Below, in pieces: positions 53,946-64,000 of a DNA stretch of 64,000 bases. The DNA is from Erinaceus europaeus. Its lineage: Eukaryota; Chordata; Mammalia; Eulipotyphla; Erinaceidae. Numbering within the stretch: position 1 is the stretch's first letter; the number at the start of each line of letters is the position of its first letter. Location of the stretch: NCBI RefSeq assembly GCF_950295315.1, contig NC_080181.1, positions 769,026-833,025 of the forward strand. Direction: 5' to 3'. Made by a program: the position numbers and the translations under genes. A model generated the notes under the pieces. That model was not told the DNA's origin. It ran no database searches and saw only the letters and a program-made list of their open reading frames with translations.

Positions 53946-53964
53946 TTTCATTCTTTCTCTTCCT

Positions 53965-54160
53965 CTCTCTCTTTTTTTGTTACAAGTGATAAACAAAGAG
54001 AAACAGAAAGGGAAAGAGAATCAGAGAAGGAGAGATGCCTGTAGTACTGTACACCACTCGTGAGCCTCCTGCCCTTTCACGAGGTGGGGACTAGAGGGTT
54101 GAACCCCGGTCCTCATGCATGGTAACTTGTATGTTCTAGCGGCTGAGCCATCACCTGGCA
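53965..54160 (-). mobile_element. SINE family B
   Basis: 'gagaaggagagatgcctgtag', 'cacgaggtggggactagagg' and a head complement 'gctgagccatcacctggc'. Confidence 0.78.
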
Positions 54161-54446
54161 CCCACACTGATTTTAGATTTTACTCTCTTTATAACTTTAG
54201 TCTTGTCATCTAAACAATGCAACATATTTTTACTCTGTCCCCCCATATTCTATAATGTCCCACACTCACATACACACTTTGATCTTTAAAAGAGGACACC
54301 ACCTCCTTACACCAGATCTTCACCTTCTCAGAAGCCATGACTCTGCCCACCAGGGAAACCATCCACATGGCTGTCTCCACAGCAGAGGAGACCTCAGAGC
54401 CAACCAGCACATACACGGGATCTTTCTTTTATCTTCTTTTTTTTTC

Positions 54447-54660
54447 CAAAAAATATTTATTTTTTTATTTTCCCTTTTGTCGCCCTTGTTTTTTATTGTT
54501 GTTGTTGATGATGTCATCGTTGTTGGATAGGACAAAGAGAAATGGAGAGAGGATGAGAAGACAGAGAGGGGAGACAAAGAGAGACACCTGCAGACCTGCT
54601 TCATCCCCTGTGAAGCAACTCCCCTGTAGGTGGGGAGCCGAGGGCTTGAACTAGGATCTT
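54447..54660 (-). mobile_element. SINE family A, 5'-truncated, inverted partner
   Basis: T-rich tail complement, 'gttggataggacaaagagaa' body and 'gggcttgaactaggatc' B-box complement. The tRNA head end is missing. It faces the plus-strand copy at 54684 in head-to-head arrangement. Confidence 0.9.
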
Positions 54661-54683
54661 TTATATTCTAAAAAAAGATTGTG

Positions 54684-54960
54684 GGGGGGGGTTGGATGGT
54701 AGCGCAGCGGGTTAAGCCCACGTGGCACAAAGCGCAAGGACCAGAGGAAGGATCCGGGTTCAAGCCCCTGGCTCTCCACCTGCAGGGGAGTTGCTTCACA
54801 GGTGGTGAAACAGGTCTGCAGGTGTCTGTTTTTCTCTCCTTCTCTGTATTCTCCTCCTCTCTCCATTTCTCTCTGACCTATCCAACAACATCAACAACAA
54901 CAACAACTATAACAATAAAACAAGGGCAACAAAAAGGAATAAATAAATATTTAAAAAAGA
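54684..54960 (+). mobile_element. SINE family A
   Basis: 'ggatggtagcgcagcgggtt' head after a run of 9 G, 'gggttcaagcccc', CT-rich body, 'gacctatccaacaacatc' and an 'aataaataaatatttaaaaaa' tail. Confidence 0.92.
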
Positions 54961-55183
54961 AGATTACAGGGGGGGTTACCGTGGTTTGTTTTTTAAGGTG
55001 TTTATAGTTTGGGGAGATGTGAGACCATGCCTCTGAGCCTTGAAAATCAACCTTTCCATAATACAAGTCAATAAGGAAAAATTAAAAGGCTTATTTATTG
55101 TGACATTAAGGTTTCACCATGAGTGATTCTATCACTCTTCTGCCAAAATTTTTATTCTATTAAAACATTTAGAAAAAAAAAGT

Positions 55184-55394
55184 CAGGGCTGGGTGCTGGT
55201 ACACCCAGTTGAGCATATATGTTACCATACACAAGGACCCAGGTTCAAGCCCCTGGTCCCCACCTATAGTGAGGAACCTTCACGAAGTGGTAAAGGTGGC
55301 CTGCAGGTCTCTCTCTCTCTTTCTCTCTCCCTCTCTATCTCCTTTCCCTCTTGATTTCACTCTGCCTCTATCTAATAAATAAAAAGAAAAAATC
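55184..55394 (+). mobile_element. SINE family B
   Basis: 'ggctgggtgctggtacaccc' head, 'ggttcaagcccctggtcccc', (CT)n body and 'ctatctaataaataaaaag' tail. Confidence 0.9.
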
Positions 55395-55397
55395 TAT

Positions 55398-55545
55398 ATG
55401 TTGAGAGGAGGAGAAGAGGAGAGGCATAACAGCACTGCCTCACCATTCCTGGGACTTCCCCTGGGGTTTGGTATTCTCATGTGGTGCCTGGGTTCAGACT
55501 TGGCCAAGCACTTCATTTACATGAACTGGCTCATACATGAGTTTG
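55398..55545 (-). mobile_element. possible degenerate SINE family B
   Basis: 'ggcataacagcactgcctcacc', 'gacttcccctggggtttgg' and 'cctgggttcagacttggcc' fit a decayed minus-strand family B copy. Confidence 0.45.
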
Positions 55546-56932
55546 TCCCTGGGAGGGAGGGCAGGACTCCATTTAAAGAGAGACCCAATCCACAGAGCTA
55601 CAGTGGCGTAGGGTCACTTGGGTTTTAAGGTGGAGATCCCAGTGAGGACAGCCCCCAGGACAGGGCTCAGAGAAAAGAGCAGCTGAGGAAGTCCATCATC
55701 CAAAGGAGCATCTCAGCTTGAGACAAGGTCCCCATGGCTGGGATGTCTGAGCACAGTTCTGTCTAATGAGGGCAATTAGGATGAGTTTAGGTGCTGTACT
55801 ATTTATGATTGAGCAAGGTCAGGGTGATTAAGCCTCTTTCATTATTTATAAGTCTGTGTGTAATTGTTTCAGATTCTAGGTGTTTGTATGTTCTGACAGA
55901 ACTCCTGGTGATGCTATTCTAGGTCCTCCTGATGCATGCATCTGTTTCCCCCCAATTCCAGTCATTAAGCCAAAAATACAGTCTGCTCTGACATTAATCA
56001 AAAGAGTGAGTGTGATCACTTTTGGCAAGCTGGAGCTTTTTGAAAAGAGCACAGGGAATGAAAAGCACAGTCACTTTTACTCTGTCCTTTACTTAAGGAA
56101 AAGACTTAAGAGCCATTTACATCATCCTCAGGACTGGAGTCTCATATGGCTCTCAGTGGCTACTGGCCATGAGAAATGGCTCCTGGATCAGCATCCACAT
56201 TCCTGGATGAGTCCAGTGTGGAGTCAGCACTCACCCCTGAGCTCTGTGCAAACATGAGCAGCCCTCTCCCCAGATCTGCAGGACAGACATGTGCATGTTC
56301 ATGGGGAGGGAGCCTAGAGCATCTGTTTCAGACACATGAAAATTCAATTAAAGGATCAGCTCTCAGAATTACCATGAGCAAGTATCAACAGAGGAAACCA
56401 CAACCTAATTATATTACACATTTTAAAGTGAAGATAAAGGCTCCAAGCCAAGTCGGTCACACCAGTGGACTCATTTCCCAGAAAGCCAGCACACATTTTT
56501 TTACCTAAGCTGTCTCTGGAAGCAGGAAAGGCAAAAAAGAATCATCTTTTGTTTAGGCAAGATTTTATCAGATCCTTCCAAAATACAATTCAACCACAAA
56601 ACTGAAAGACTGGAAGGCTGTGAAAACAGTAGGTAATGAAGAGGAGGAGGTTGAGTCACTAATCTCACAACCATGGATTTCTCTCCCACTGCCTGCCACT
56701 CTGACAGTAACAGAGAAGTATATGTGCTTGGGAGGGGACAGAAGGCAGGGGATGAGGGACAGGGGACAAGACCCCCTCCAACCTACAGCCACTCAGGCAG
56801 GGGGCAAAATGCCCCATAGCAGTTCAGAGCCTAGGGTGGCAGTAAGCCTAGTAAGGTACATGGCCTGGTCCCATGTGACTCCTGGTGACACCTGAGCATT
56901 TCACAGATGCTGCTACCCAAGAACACTGTAGG
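55546..56932. other. 1.4 kb of unassigned sequence
   Basis: Open frames up to 125 residues (55880-56257) have no recognisable domain, and no exon is supported. Confidence 0.4.
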
Positions 56933-57202
56933 GAGTTGGGCAGTAACACAGCAGGTTAAGTGCAGGTGGCACAAAGCACAAGGACCAGAGTAAAGATCCT
57001 GGTTCAAGCCCCCAGCTCCCCACCTGCAGGGGAGTCGCTTCATAAGCAGTGAAGACGGTCTACAGTTATCTATCTTGCTCTTCCCTCTCTGTCTTCCTCT
57101 CCTCTCTCCATTTCTCTCTGTCCTATCTAACAAGGATGACATCAATAACTACAACAATAAAACAAGGGCAACAAAAGGGAATAATAATAAAATAAAAAGA
57201 AT
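56933..57202 (+). mobile_element. SINE family A
   Basis: 'gggagttgggcagtaacacag' head, 'ggttcaagcccccagctcccc', CT-rich body, 'gtcctatctaacaaggatgac' and an AATAATAAAATAAAAAG tail. Confidence 0.92.
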
Positions 57203-57543
57203 ACTATATCCTCACCAGGTGGGTATGTGCCCACAAGCTCAAGGACTAAGGGGCCTAGAAGGAGGAGCCAGTCCTCTGCATCAATACAGGCATCACCACC
57301 CACCCTGCCTCCAGTTAGAGCAACGTGACCTGGAGAGGAGTAAAGGCCCCTTCCTGAAGACACTGGACACATGTGGGGAGACATATCTAAACCCACCAGA
57401 GACCCTTGAGCCTGGCTGGCTCCCAGGGAGGGTTCACTCTGAGCAGCTGGAGCTAGGATCAACCAGAAGGGATACCCACAACAGTATCTCAAGATGAAGG
57501 CCCACTGTAAAAAGTCATGTCCTTGGCACATTAAATGGGCCAA
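57203..57543. other. unassigned sequence
   Basis: No gene or repeat recognised. Confidence 0.4.
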
Positions 57544-57554
57544 CAAAAAGGTGC

Positions 57555-58108
57555 CCATATATACCCCAAAGGAGTCAAACTCACCCATCCAAAAATATCT
57601 GTGTTTACCTATGTTCATAGGAACACAATTTGTAATAGCCCAAACCTGGAAGCAACCCAGGTGTCCAACAACAAATGGGTGGCTGAGCAAGCTGTGGTCT
57701 GTATACACAATGGAAGTAGTAACTCAGCTATTAAAAATGATGAATCCACCTTCTTCATCTCATCTTAGATCGAGCATGAAGGAATCATGTGAAGTGAGAT
57801 CAGCCAGAAAGAGAAGGATGAATATGGAATGATCTCATTCATAGACAGAAGTTGAGAAATAAGAAGAGAAGGGGAAACACAACATAGAGCTTGGACAGGT
57901 GTGGTGTCTTGCACCAAAGTAAAGGACTCTGGGAAAGGAAGGAGTGTTTGGGTCCTCAAACATGATGGTGGAAGAGGATGTGTGTGTGTTTGTGTGTGTG
58001 GGGGGAGTTTACAGTGTTATGTGGGAAACTAAGAAGTGTCACACATATAGACTCTACTATATTTTACTGTTGACTGTAAACCATTAATTCCCCCAGTAAA
58101 GAAAAAAA
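57555..58108 (+). mobile_element. L1 3' end, 5'-truncated
   Basis: Starts at 'catatataccccaaaggag' and follows the same order as the 9.3 kb copy: 'ggaagcaacccaggtgtcc', 'atacacaatggaag', 'aaagtaaaggactctggg', a (TG)n stretch near 57980, 'gttatgtgggaaac', then poly-A. The target duplication aaaaaggtgcc lies at 57544-57554 and about 58109-58119. Confidence 0.92.
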
Positions 58109-58120
58109 AAAAAAGGTGCC

Positions 58121-58756
58121 TGTTTCTGAAATGCTACCACAGCAGGCCAAACTCAAGCACTTCCTCATTCCTGTAACAGAATTTCCTGGAGGTCAACTAG
58201 CAAAAGCTTTCATTTCACTAAGAGGAAGCTGAGAGCCCCTGAGAGCTGATGGGACCAGGTAGGTATGGAAATGGGTTGAGGGCTGAGAGACACACTTCAT
58301 GGAGATGCCGGGACTCCACAGCAAAGTCCGTTTAAAATAAGAGCCCACTGAAGATGCTTGGCTGCCACCTCCTGAGAACCAGTAGGCCGAACACCATCTT
58401 TTCCTTGAGATTAGAGAGATTAAAGAGGGGTTATTCTGGATCTGTGCAGCCAGAATGCTCCTGCAGCACTGCCTCTGTGGTGCAATGCCTGCCTGAATAC
58501 AATAGGTAAAAAGACAGGACCATAAAGAAGACACTAGACTTCTGGCTGCCTGCATGAGCTACTTGTAGCTAGAAAACATCATAAGACATCCTCAGGTCCA
58601 CACACACACCAAGTTTTTTCTGTAATTTCATATATAAAACACAAATAGAAAGATAAAAGTAAAGTGAGTACCCGCAGCTGCCAACCTGCCTGTGGGACAA
58701 CTGAGGTCCCAGCCATCTCTCTGATAGACGTGTACACGGCCTTTTTGCTCCCAGGG
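58121..58756. other. unassigned sequence
   Basis: No gene or repeat recognised. The 120-residue minus-strand frame at 58193-58555 has no recognisable domain. Confidence 0.4.
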
Positions 58757-58758
58757 GA

Positions 58759-59028
58759 CATTTTTTTCCCTCCAGTGTTATTAACAGCACTATTAATCAC
58801 TGCTCCTGGAGGCCATTTTATTGGATAGGAAAGAGAGCAATTGAGAGGAATCAAACTCACCCATCCACATGATGAGTGAGGGGAGAAGGAGATAAAGAAG
58901 GAGAGAGAAAGAGATACCTGAAGAACTCCCTTAGTGGTGGGGAGCAAGGAGCTTGAACCTGGATCCTTGAATGGGTCCTTGCACTTAGTACTATGTGCAC
59001 TTACCTGGGTGTACCATCACCCAGCCTC
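58759..59028 (-). mobile_element. SINE family B with 3' module
   Basis: 'tccctccagtgttattaacag' module complement, 'ttggataggaaagagagc', a purine-rich body, and a head complement ending 'gtaccatcacccagcc'. The body appears to contain a short foreign stretch near 58848-58872. Confidence 0.82.
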
Positions 59029-59056
59029 TAGGGGACTTTCTTCATTGACTCTTTCT

Positions 59057-59403
59057 TTTCTTCCTTTTCTTTTTTTTAAAATAAAGTACAGCAATTTAAA
59101 AAAGTTTTTTTTAATATATTTTACTTATTTATTTTCCCTTTTGTTGCCCTTGCTGTTTTTTATTGTTGTTGTAGTTATTATTGTTGTTGTTATTGATGTC
59201 ATCATTGTTAGATAGGACAAAGAGAAGTGGAAAGAGGAGGGGAATACAGAGAGGGGGTGAGAAAGACAGACACCGGCAGACCTGCTTCAGAAGCGACTTC
59301 CCTGCAGTTGGGGAGCTGGGGGCTCAAATCGGGATCCTTACACTGGTCCTTGTGCTTTGTGCCACGTGCAGTTAACCCGCTGCGCTTCCGCCCAACGACT
59401 CCC
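59057..59403 (-). mobile_element. SINE family A
   Basis: T-rich tail complement, 'cattgttagataggacaaag', a body shortened in the 'gctgaag' region, and a head complement ending 'cttccgcccaacgactccc'. A perfect 14-bp duplication, cattgactctttct, lies at 59043-59056 and 59404-59417. Confidence 0.95.
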
Positions 59404-59417
59404 CATTGACTCTTTCT

Positions 59418-61172
59418 AAGTAAAACCCAGCAAAGGACGGTTCATAACAGATCTCTTACATATATAACATATAAACTCTAGAGCCATAGATCCCACTCCC
59501 CACAGCCCCCATTCTGCCAGCCCCTCATGACTAATCCACCCAAGGTCTTGCTCAGTCCCTGCCTCCTTCTCCCCAAAGCCACCACACACCTCTCCCTGCA
59601 GGACTCAGCATTCACAGGCAGGTCTGCTGTGATGCTTTCTCCTCTCAGAGCCACCTACTGACAGCCCTCTACTGACAACCTCCTGGAGTGCTTTTCCTCC
59701 AATGCCAGTTGTACTCTGCACCCATCACAATGCAGCACTTCCAGGATATCCCCTTTCCCCCCACCCCAGTCTCCAGCACTAGGTACCACTTGCACCCCAG
59801 AATGCAGGCATGCACTCCCAGCACCCCCGTGGCTGTCTCACCCCTGACCTCCCACCTGTCTTCTGCATGTGCCTGACAGCAGTGCTAAGGGACCTGCTGC
59901 AGAGGCTCTGATTTCTTTCCCAACCCACCGCCCCTGCCTCCCTCTCCTGTTCTCAGCAGTGCCACCTGCCCATTAGCTCAGGTCAGAACACACAGCCACT
60001 TATGACTGATGTCTCTCTCCTACTCCCACACCTAATTAGTCAGTCCACGGTTTTGGTGCTGCTTTCAAATCAGTGCAGAGAACCACTACTCCAGAAACAC
60101 CTGTGGGGAGACACATGACTCAGAATCGTGAATCCTACCTGGGTCTCTGTACTGTGAAACAGGCCCCTTAAACAATCTGCACATGGTTATGGAGCTGCTT
60201 CTCTGAATATACTACACAAAATGAACTTTTGGCTTAATTTATGCTTTGCCTTTTTCTAAACATCTTTCTCCACAGATGCCAATGTCTCACAGTTCATTAT
60301 TACTGACTCTTTTTTTCCCCCAGAAGAGCATAATACTTTCATCTGGCACTCTGGAGAGGCTATTAATATAGTTTAAGGTATGTAAGGATAGTCAAGGGCA
60401 GGCTGTTTTTAGTTTAGCCAGCCCCATAGTAAGTAGAAACAAAAAATCATCTTACTATGTCTTAATACATACATATTAACTTTTCTCTCTTCCTACAGAA
60501 TGATAAAAATGTATGTTTGTGCCCTAGAATAAACATATTTATTTCTCTATATGTATAAGACACACTTTACATGAAAATTGCAAGCAGTGTATAGTATCAG
60601 AGACCCTCCATGGTTTATAGAAGGAATGAGAGACCAGAAGGGTGTCTCTCCTTCTGCATTGAGAAGACCCTTGTACAGATGAGTGTGGGCACTTCACTAG
60701 GCACTAGTGAGCCAGAAGGTGCAGTTTTTGTCTCTTACTAACTTATAGTTACAAAGAGACAAGCTTTGACACGACAGTTTACACCTGGGGAGAAAGATCA
60801 TAAAGGGCCCAAACACAAGATGTCTCAGGGAATGTTTCTTTAGTTCTGATTTAACGGCTGAGTGGAGAGATGCAGCCAGCCAAAGACTAGAGATCAAGGT
60901 TCTGGGATAGGGTGTCTGTGCCAAGACCCCAAGGAAAAGATCACCCCTAGCTCTGAGCAGTTCCCAGTGCTGCTGAGGGAGGAGGCATGAGCAGTGTGGT
61001 TCTTTATTTCCCTTTTTCTTTACTTTTCTTTTCTCTTTCTTTCTTTTTTTTTGTGTAGGGATTCTAAGAGGATTGCATTCCACAGCCTCTTCACCTCCTC
61101 AGCCCCCCCAGTTACCACAACACTGGGGTTGGGATTCCATGAAACTTGGGCATCTGATGAGACCTTTCTCAT
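59418..61172. other. 1.75 kb of unassigned sequence
   Basis: No gene, RNA or preserved repeat seen. A pyrimidine-rich stretch lies at 61005-61052. Confidence 0.4.
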
Positions 61173-61187
61173 GAAAGTGAACATGAC

Positions 61188-61305
61188 TAGTGGGAGGTTG
61201 TATTGTATTATTGTTATGTGGAAAACTAAGAAATGTTATGCATGTACAAACTATTGTATTTACTGTTGAATGTAAAACATTAATCCCCCAATAAAGGGGA
61301 AAAAA
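61188..61305 (+). mobile_element. 118-bp L1 3' tail insertion
   Basis: Only the last ~100 bp of the L1 3' end: 'gtattattgttatgtggaaa', 'gaaatgttatgcatgtac', 'ttaatcccccaataaag', then an A-rich tail. A perfect 15-bp duplication, gaaagtgaacatgac, lies at 61173-61187 and 61306-61320. Confidence 0.95.
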
Positions 61306-61331
61306 GAAAGTGAACATGACAATGCATGTTT

Positions 61332-61553
61332 CTTTTTAAATTATCTTTATTTATTGGATAGAGACAGTCAGAAATCGAGGGGGAGGGGAAGATAGAAAGC
61401 AAGAAGGGGGAGACAGAGAGGAAGAGAGACAGACACCTGCAGCCCTGCTTCACCACTCATGAAGCCTCCCTGATGGTGGGGACTTGGGGCTCGAACCCAG
61501 GTGTTTGTGCACTGTAACATGTGCTCAATTAGGTGTGCCATCACCCAGCCCCT
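61332..61553 (-). mobile_element. SINE family B
   Basis: 'ttatttattggatagagac', 'acacctgcagccctgcttcac', 'gggctcgaacccagg' B-box complement and a head ending 'gtgccatcacccagcccc'. The duplication gacaatgYatgttt lies at 61318-61331 and 61554-61567. Its left copy overlaps the right duplication of the adjacent L1 insertion. Confidence 0.93.
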
Positions 61554-61794
61554 GACAATGTATGTTTCATCCAGTGTCTTATGAAGACACTGGCAGAGTG
61601 GACAAGGTCAGAAGGAGGGGTAGAAACACCAGTACACATGACTTTGGGAAGAAATGCTGGAGGTCTGAACTGAAAGGACGAGAACAGGAAGAGAGAATGC
61701 AATGAGACAGGACCTACGAGTCTGGAGCACTGCCAAGTAGAATTCTGACCACATGTGGGGAGAAGGGTGAATGGATTTACATGCTAACAGCACA

Positions 61795-61975
61795 TTCACA
61801 CTTATAGGACCTGCTGAGCATCTATCAGCAGAATCGTCAAACTTCCATGCGAAAACCAAGGCCCAACAAAATTATCTAAATTAACCAAGGTCACACAGAT
61901 AATTGCTGCATAACTGAGTCTAATGTGGGTCTTCCAGGCCTGTGATTACAGTTTACACCTGAGAATGCAACAGTG
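61795..61975 (+). mobile_element. MIR
   Basis: 'attaaccaaggtcacacagat', 'tgctgcataactgagtct' and 'tgtgggtcttccaggcctg' are in MIR order. Confidence 0.7.
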
Positions 61976-62960
61976 CACTCAACAAAATGGGTTCAAATTC
62001 ATCCATCTAAAAGGCTACAAAAGGAAGGTAATGGACTACTATGTTTAAGTTAAGCTCAGTTCTGAGCCTCACAATTTACATTTCAGAAGTGGGATTAGTC
62101 TGAGCACCTGCCCACAATAACTCAGTCCCCTCAAATCATTCTATACCCAGTATTGCAACTCCCACCAGGAGGGCTTGAGCCTGTGATCCAGAGACCACCT
62201 CCCCGTGCCTATCATCACTCAGGCCATTAGCAGACAAATTTATCACCTGCATTAACCCACTGCCTGGAACAGAGGTTACTGAAATAATGGCCAGGAGGGT
62301 CAAAGTCATGAATAAAAGATGGAGCAAGGTTGGGGCTCCCTCCTGAAGCTGCTGAGCAGTAGTGCTCTCTGAGGCTCGCCCCTCTATCCTCATGACTGAA
62401 TGATGCAGCTGATTAAAAAGGAGAGAAGCACCGTTAGCACCTGAGGTCCCACCCTGCTGGCCTTGCTGCAAAGAAAATGTGGTGATTTTCCTGTTTCCTC
62501 AGAATTCAGCTGTGAAAATTGGAGGTGTCTTATGAAGCAGAAGATAAAGAAAATATGTGGAGGCAGAATAGTTTCTTTCATAAGACAAAAGAAGTATGAG
62601 TGGAAGAGGATATTTCTATTAAAATCAAATTATTTGTAGGAACAAGATATAATCTGTTTGCTTGTATAGCAAGGCCCAGAGAATGAATGCAGGATGCTGT
62701 ACTGGGAGCAGGGATTCTACCCTAGTAAAAGGGGTGATGCTGGTCTAACATAAAAGAAAGATGCTGGATGCCTGCATTAAAATTCAGGTAAGCCTCCATG
62801 AGACTGTCAGTGGTTTTACATAGTTCAACTAAATTTCTCCAAATTCAGTCACAGTTTAAAAAACTAGAGAGAGGCCAGTAATTACAAAGTCATCAAGTCC
62901 TACTTAAAGTACTCAAATGAGCAGATGCCAATGATTGGCTCTAACCAGTGCTAGCCCAGC
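61976..62960. other. unassigned sequence
   Basis: No gene or repeat recognised. Confidence 0.4.
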
Positions 62961-62976
62961 ATCTGTCACTGACCCC

Positions 62977-63630
62977 TATATAGTGCTGACCCCTGACCCT
63001 GTGCCCACAGCTGACCCCTTCCCAGTGCTGACTGATCCTGTGCCCACAACTGACTCCTTCCCAGTGCTGACTGATCCTGTGTCCACAGCTGACCCCTGCT
63101 CAGTGCTGACTGATCCTGTGCCTACAGCTGACTCCTTCCCAGTGCTGACTGATCCTGTGTCCACAGATGACCCCTGCTCAGTGCTGACTGACCCTGTGTC
63201 CACAGCTACCCCCTGCCCAGTGCTGACTGACCCTGTGCCCACAGCTGACCCCTTCCCAGTGCTGACTGATCCTGTGTCCACAGCTGACCCCTTCCCAGTG
63301 CTGACTGATCCTGTGTCCACAGCTGACCCCTGCTCAGTGCTGACTGACCCTGTGTCCACAGCTACCCCCTGCCCAGTGCTGACTGACCCTGTGCCCACAG
63401 CTGACCCCTTCCCAGTGCTGACTGATCCTGTGTCACAGCTGACTCCTTCCCAGTGCTGACTGATCCTCTGTCCACAGATGACCCCTGCTCAGTGCTGACT
63501 GACCCTGTGTCCACAGCTACCCCCTGCCCAGTGCTGACTGACCCTGTGTCCACAGCTGACCCCTTCCCAGTACCTGCCCTTATGTCCACAGCTGGCCTCT
63601 GCCTAGTTCTGACTGACCCTGTGTCCATGA
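62977..63630 (+). repeat. 39-bp minisatellite, about 16-17 units
   Basis: Units of the form 'gtgctgactgatcctgtgtc' plus 'cacagctgaccccttccca' repeat every 39 bp. Sub-types alternate: 'gacccctgctca', 'taccccctgccca', 'gaccccttccca', 'gactccttccca'. The 13-codon period keeps both strands open, giving 174- and 140-residue frames with no proper start. A 1-base deletion near 63431 shifts phase. The last units (63570-63630) are diverged. Confidence 0.96.
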
Positions 63631-63639
63631 GAGAGAACC

Positions 63640-64000
63640 AGAACACTATTCAAGCACACATGCTACCCAAATTCAACTGGGGACATCAGGATTATAAACC
63701 CCGTGTCCTAACATGGTGCCACCTCTCTGACCTTTGACAATTATAATGCATTAAAAATAAAGAATACTTGCTTCTTCCGATATTCCCTCAAAGGTTATTT
63801 TTGTCCTTGCTTCTCCTTTAACAAGTTATTTCAGTTTTACATTTTCTTCCATAGGTCTTCATTTAGCAACTTTATTTCCTCTTTGCAGCAGTCCTAAGAG
63901 AGTGCATTACCCTACTGCTTGGAAGCCCGGTGCCTTCCCCTGAAAATGTATTTGCTAGGCAGCTACTGGTTCAGGGGCAGGCTTGCCGAGGTAGACAGTA
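63640..64000. other. unassigned sequence to window end
   Basis: No gene or repeat recognised. Confidence 0.4.

Noticed and set aside
57142..57708. 188-residue minus-strand frame
   Set aside because: It runs antisense across a SINE tail, unassigned DNA and an L1 3' end, so it is not a gene.
58848..58872. Phrase 'tcaaactcacccatcca' shared with the L1 at about 57575, considered as gene conversion or a template switch
   Set aside because: Only 17 bases match, which could arise by chance in a window this size, and nothing else supports exchange.
62935..63459. 174-residue open frame that could be a repetitive secreted protein
   Set aside because: It begins just after a stop without an ATG, consists entirely of the 39-bp minisatellite, and the opposite strand is equally open. 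Period divisibility explains it.

Overview
This is a stretch of mammalian nuclear DNA, most likely from a hedgehog (Erinaceidae). The main evidence is a set of tRNA-derived SINEs I recognise as hedgehog-type, present in more than 30 copies on both strands. Eutherian L1, MIR and MER5-like relics support a mammal. The species call is recognition plus inference and was not checked by a search. No protein-coding exon, structural RNA gene or CpG island of a cellular gene could be supported, so the window reads as intergenic or intronic DNA made of layered transposable elements, tandem repeats and old unassigned sequence.

SINE names used below. Family A has a head reading roughly 'gtagcgcagcgggttaagc', a CT-rich body and a 'caacaataaaacaagggcaac' type tail. 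In its long form it also carries a 3' module that reads 'gcagtggattcat...aataacc'. Family B has a 'tggtgcacctggttgagtgc' head, CT-rich body and an AATAAATAAA tail. Family C has a 'ggactctcaagcatgaggtc' head. Family D has a 'ggggagatagcataatggtt' head.

Layout. 0-3.8 kb: SINEs and plain sequence. 3.8-5.7 kb: a gammaretrovirus-like pol/env remnant with no visible LTRs. 6-18 kb: scattered SINEs, two L1 3' ends, a recurring LINE-like repeat called X here, and a 27-bp minisatellite. 18.1-19.1 kb: a CpG-rich, 5'-inverted fragment of a non-L1 non-LTR retrotransposon inserted into an MIR with a perfect 12-bp target duplication. 22-28.4 kb: an L1 piece, a G-rich array inside a SINE, more repeat X and a 41-bp minisatellite. 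31-37 kb: a long antisense L1 holding about seven nested elements, including a 469-bp solo LTR. 37-41 kb: old L1 3' ends and a ~170-bp duplicated segment. 41-50 kb: mostly unassigned DNA with MIR and MER5-like relics. 50-62 kb: dense SINEs, including an inverted pair and a chained L1/SINE insertion. 62.9-63.6 kb: a 39-bp minisatellite with higher-order structure.

The elements do not work together as a gene system. Their nesting gives a relative history: MIR and old L1 first, then the large L1, then the LTR and SINEs, with short L1 tails and family A SINEs with intact duplications among the youngest. The best candidate for something undescribed is the 18.1-19.1 kb element, whose protein type and CpG density set it apart from everything around it.
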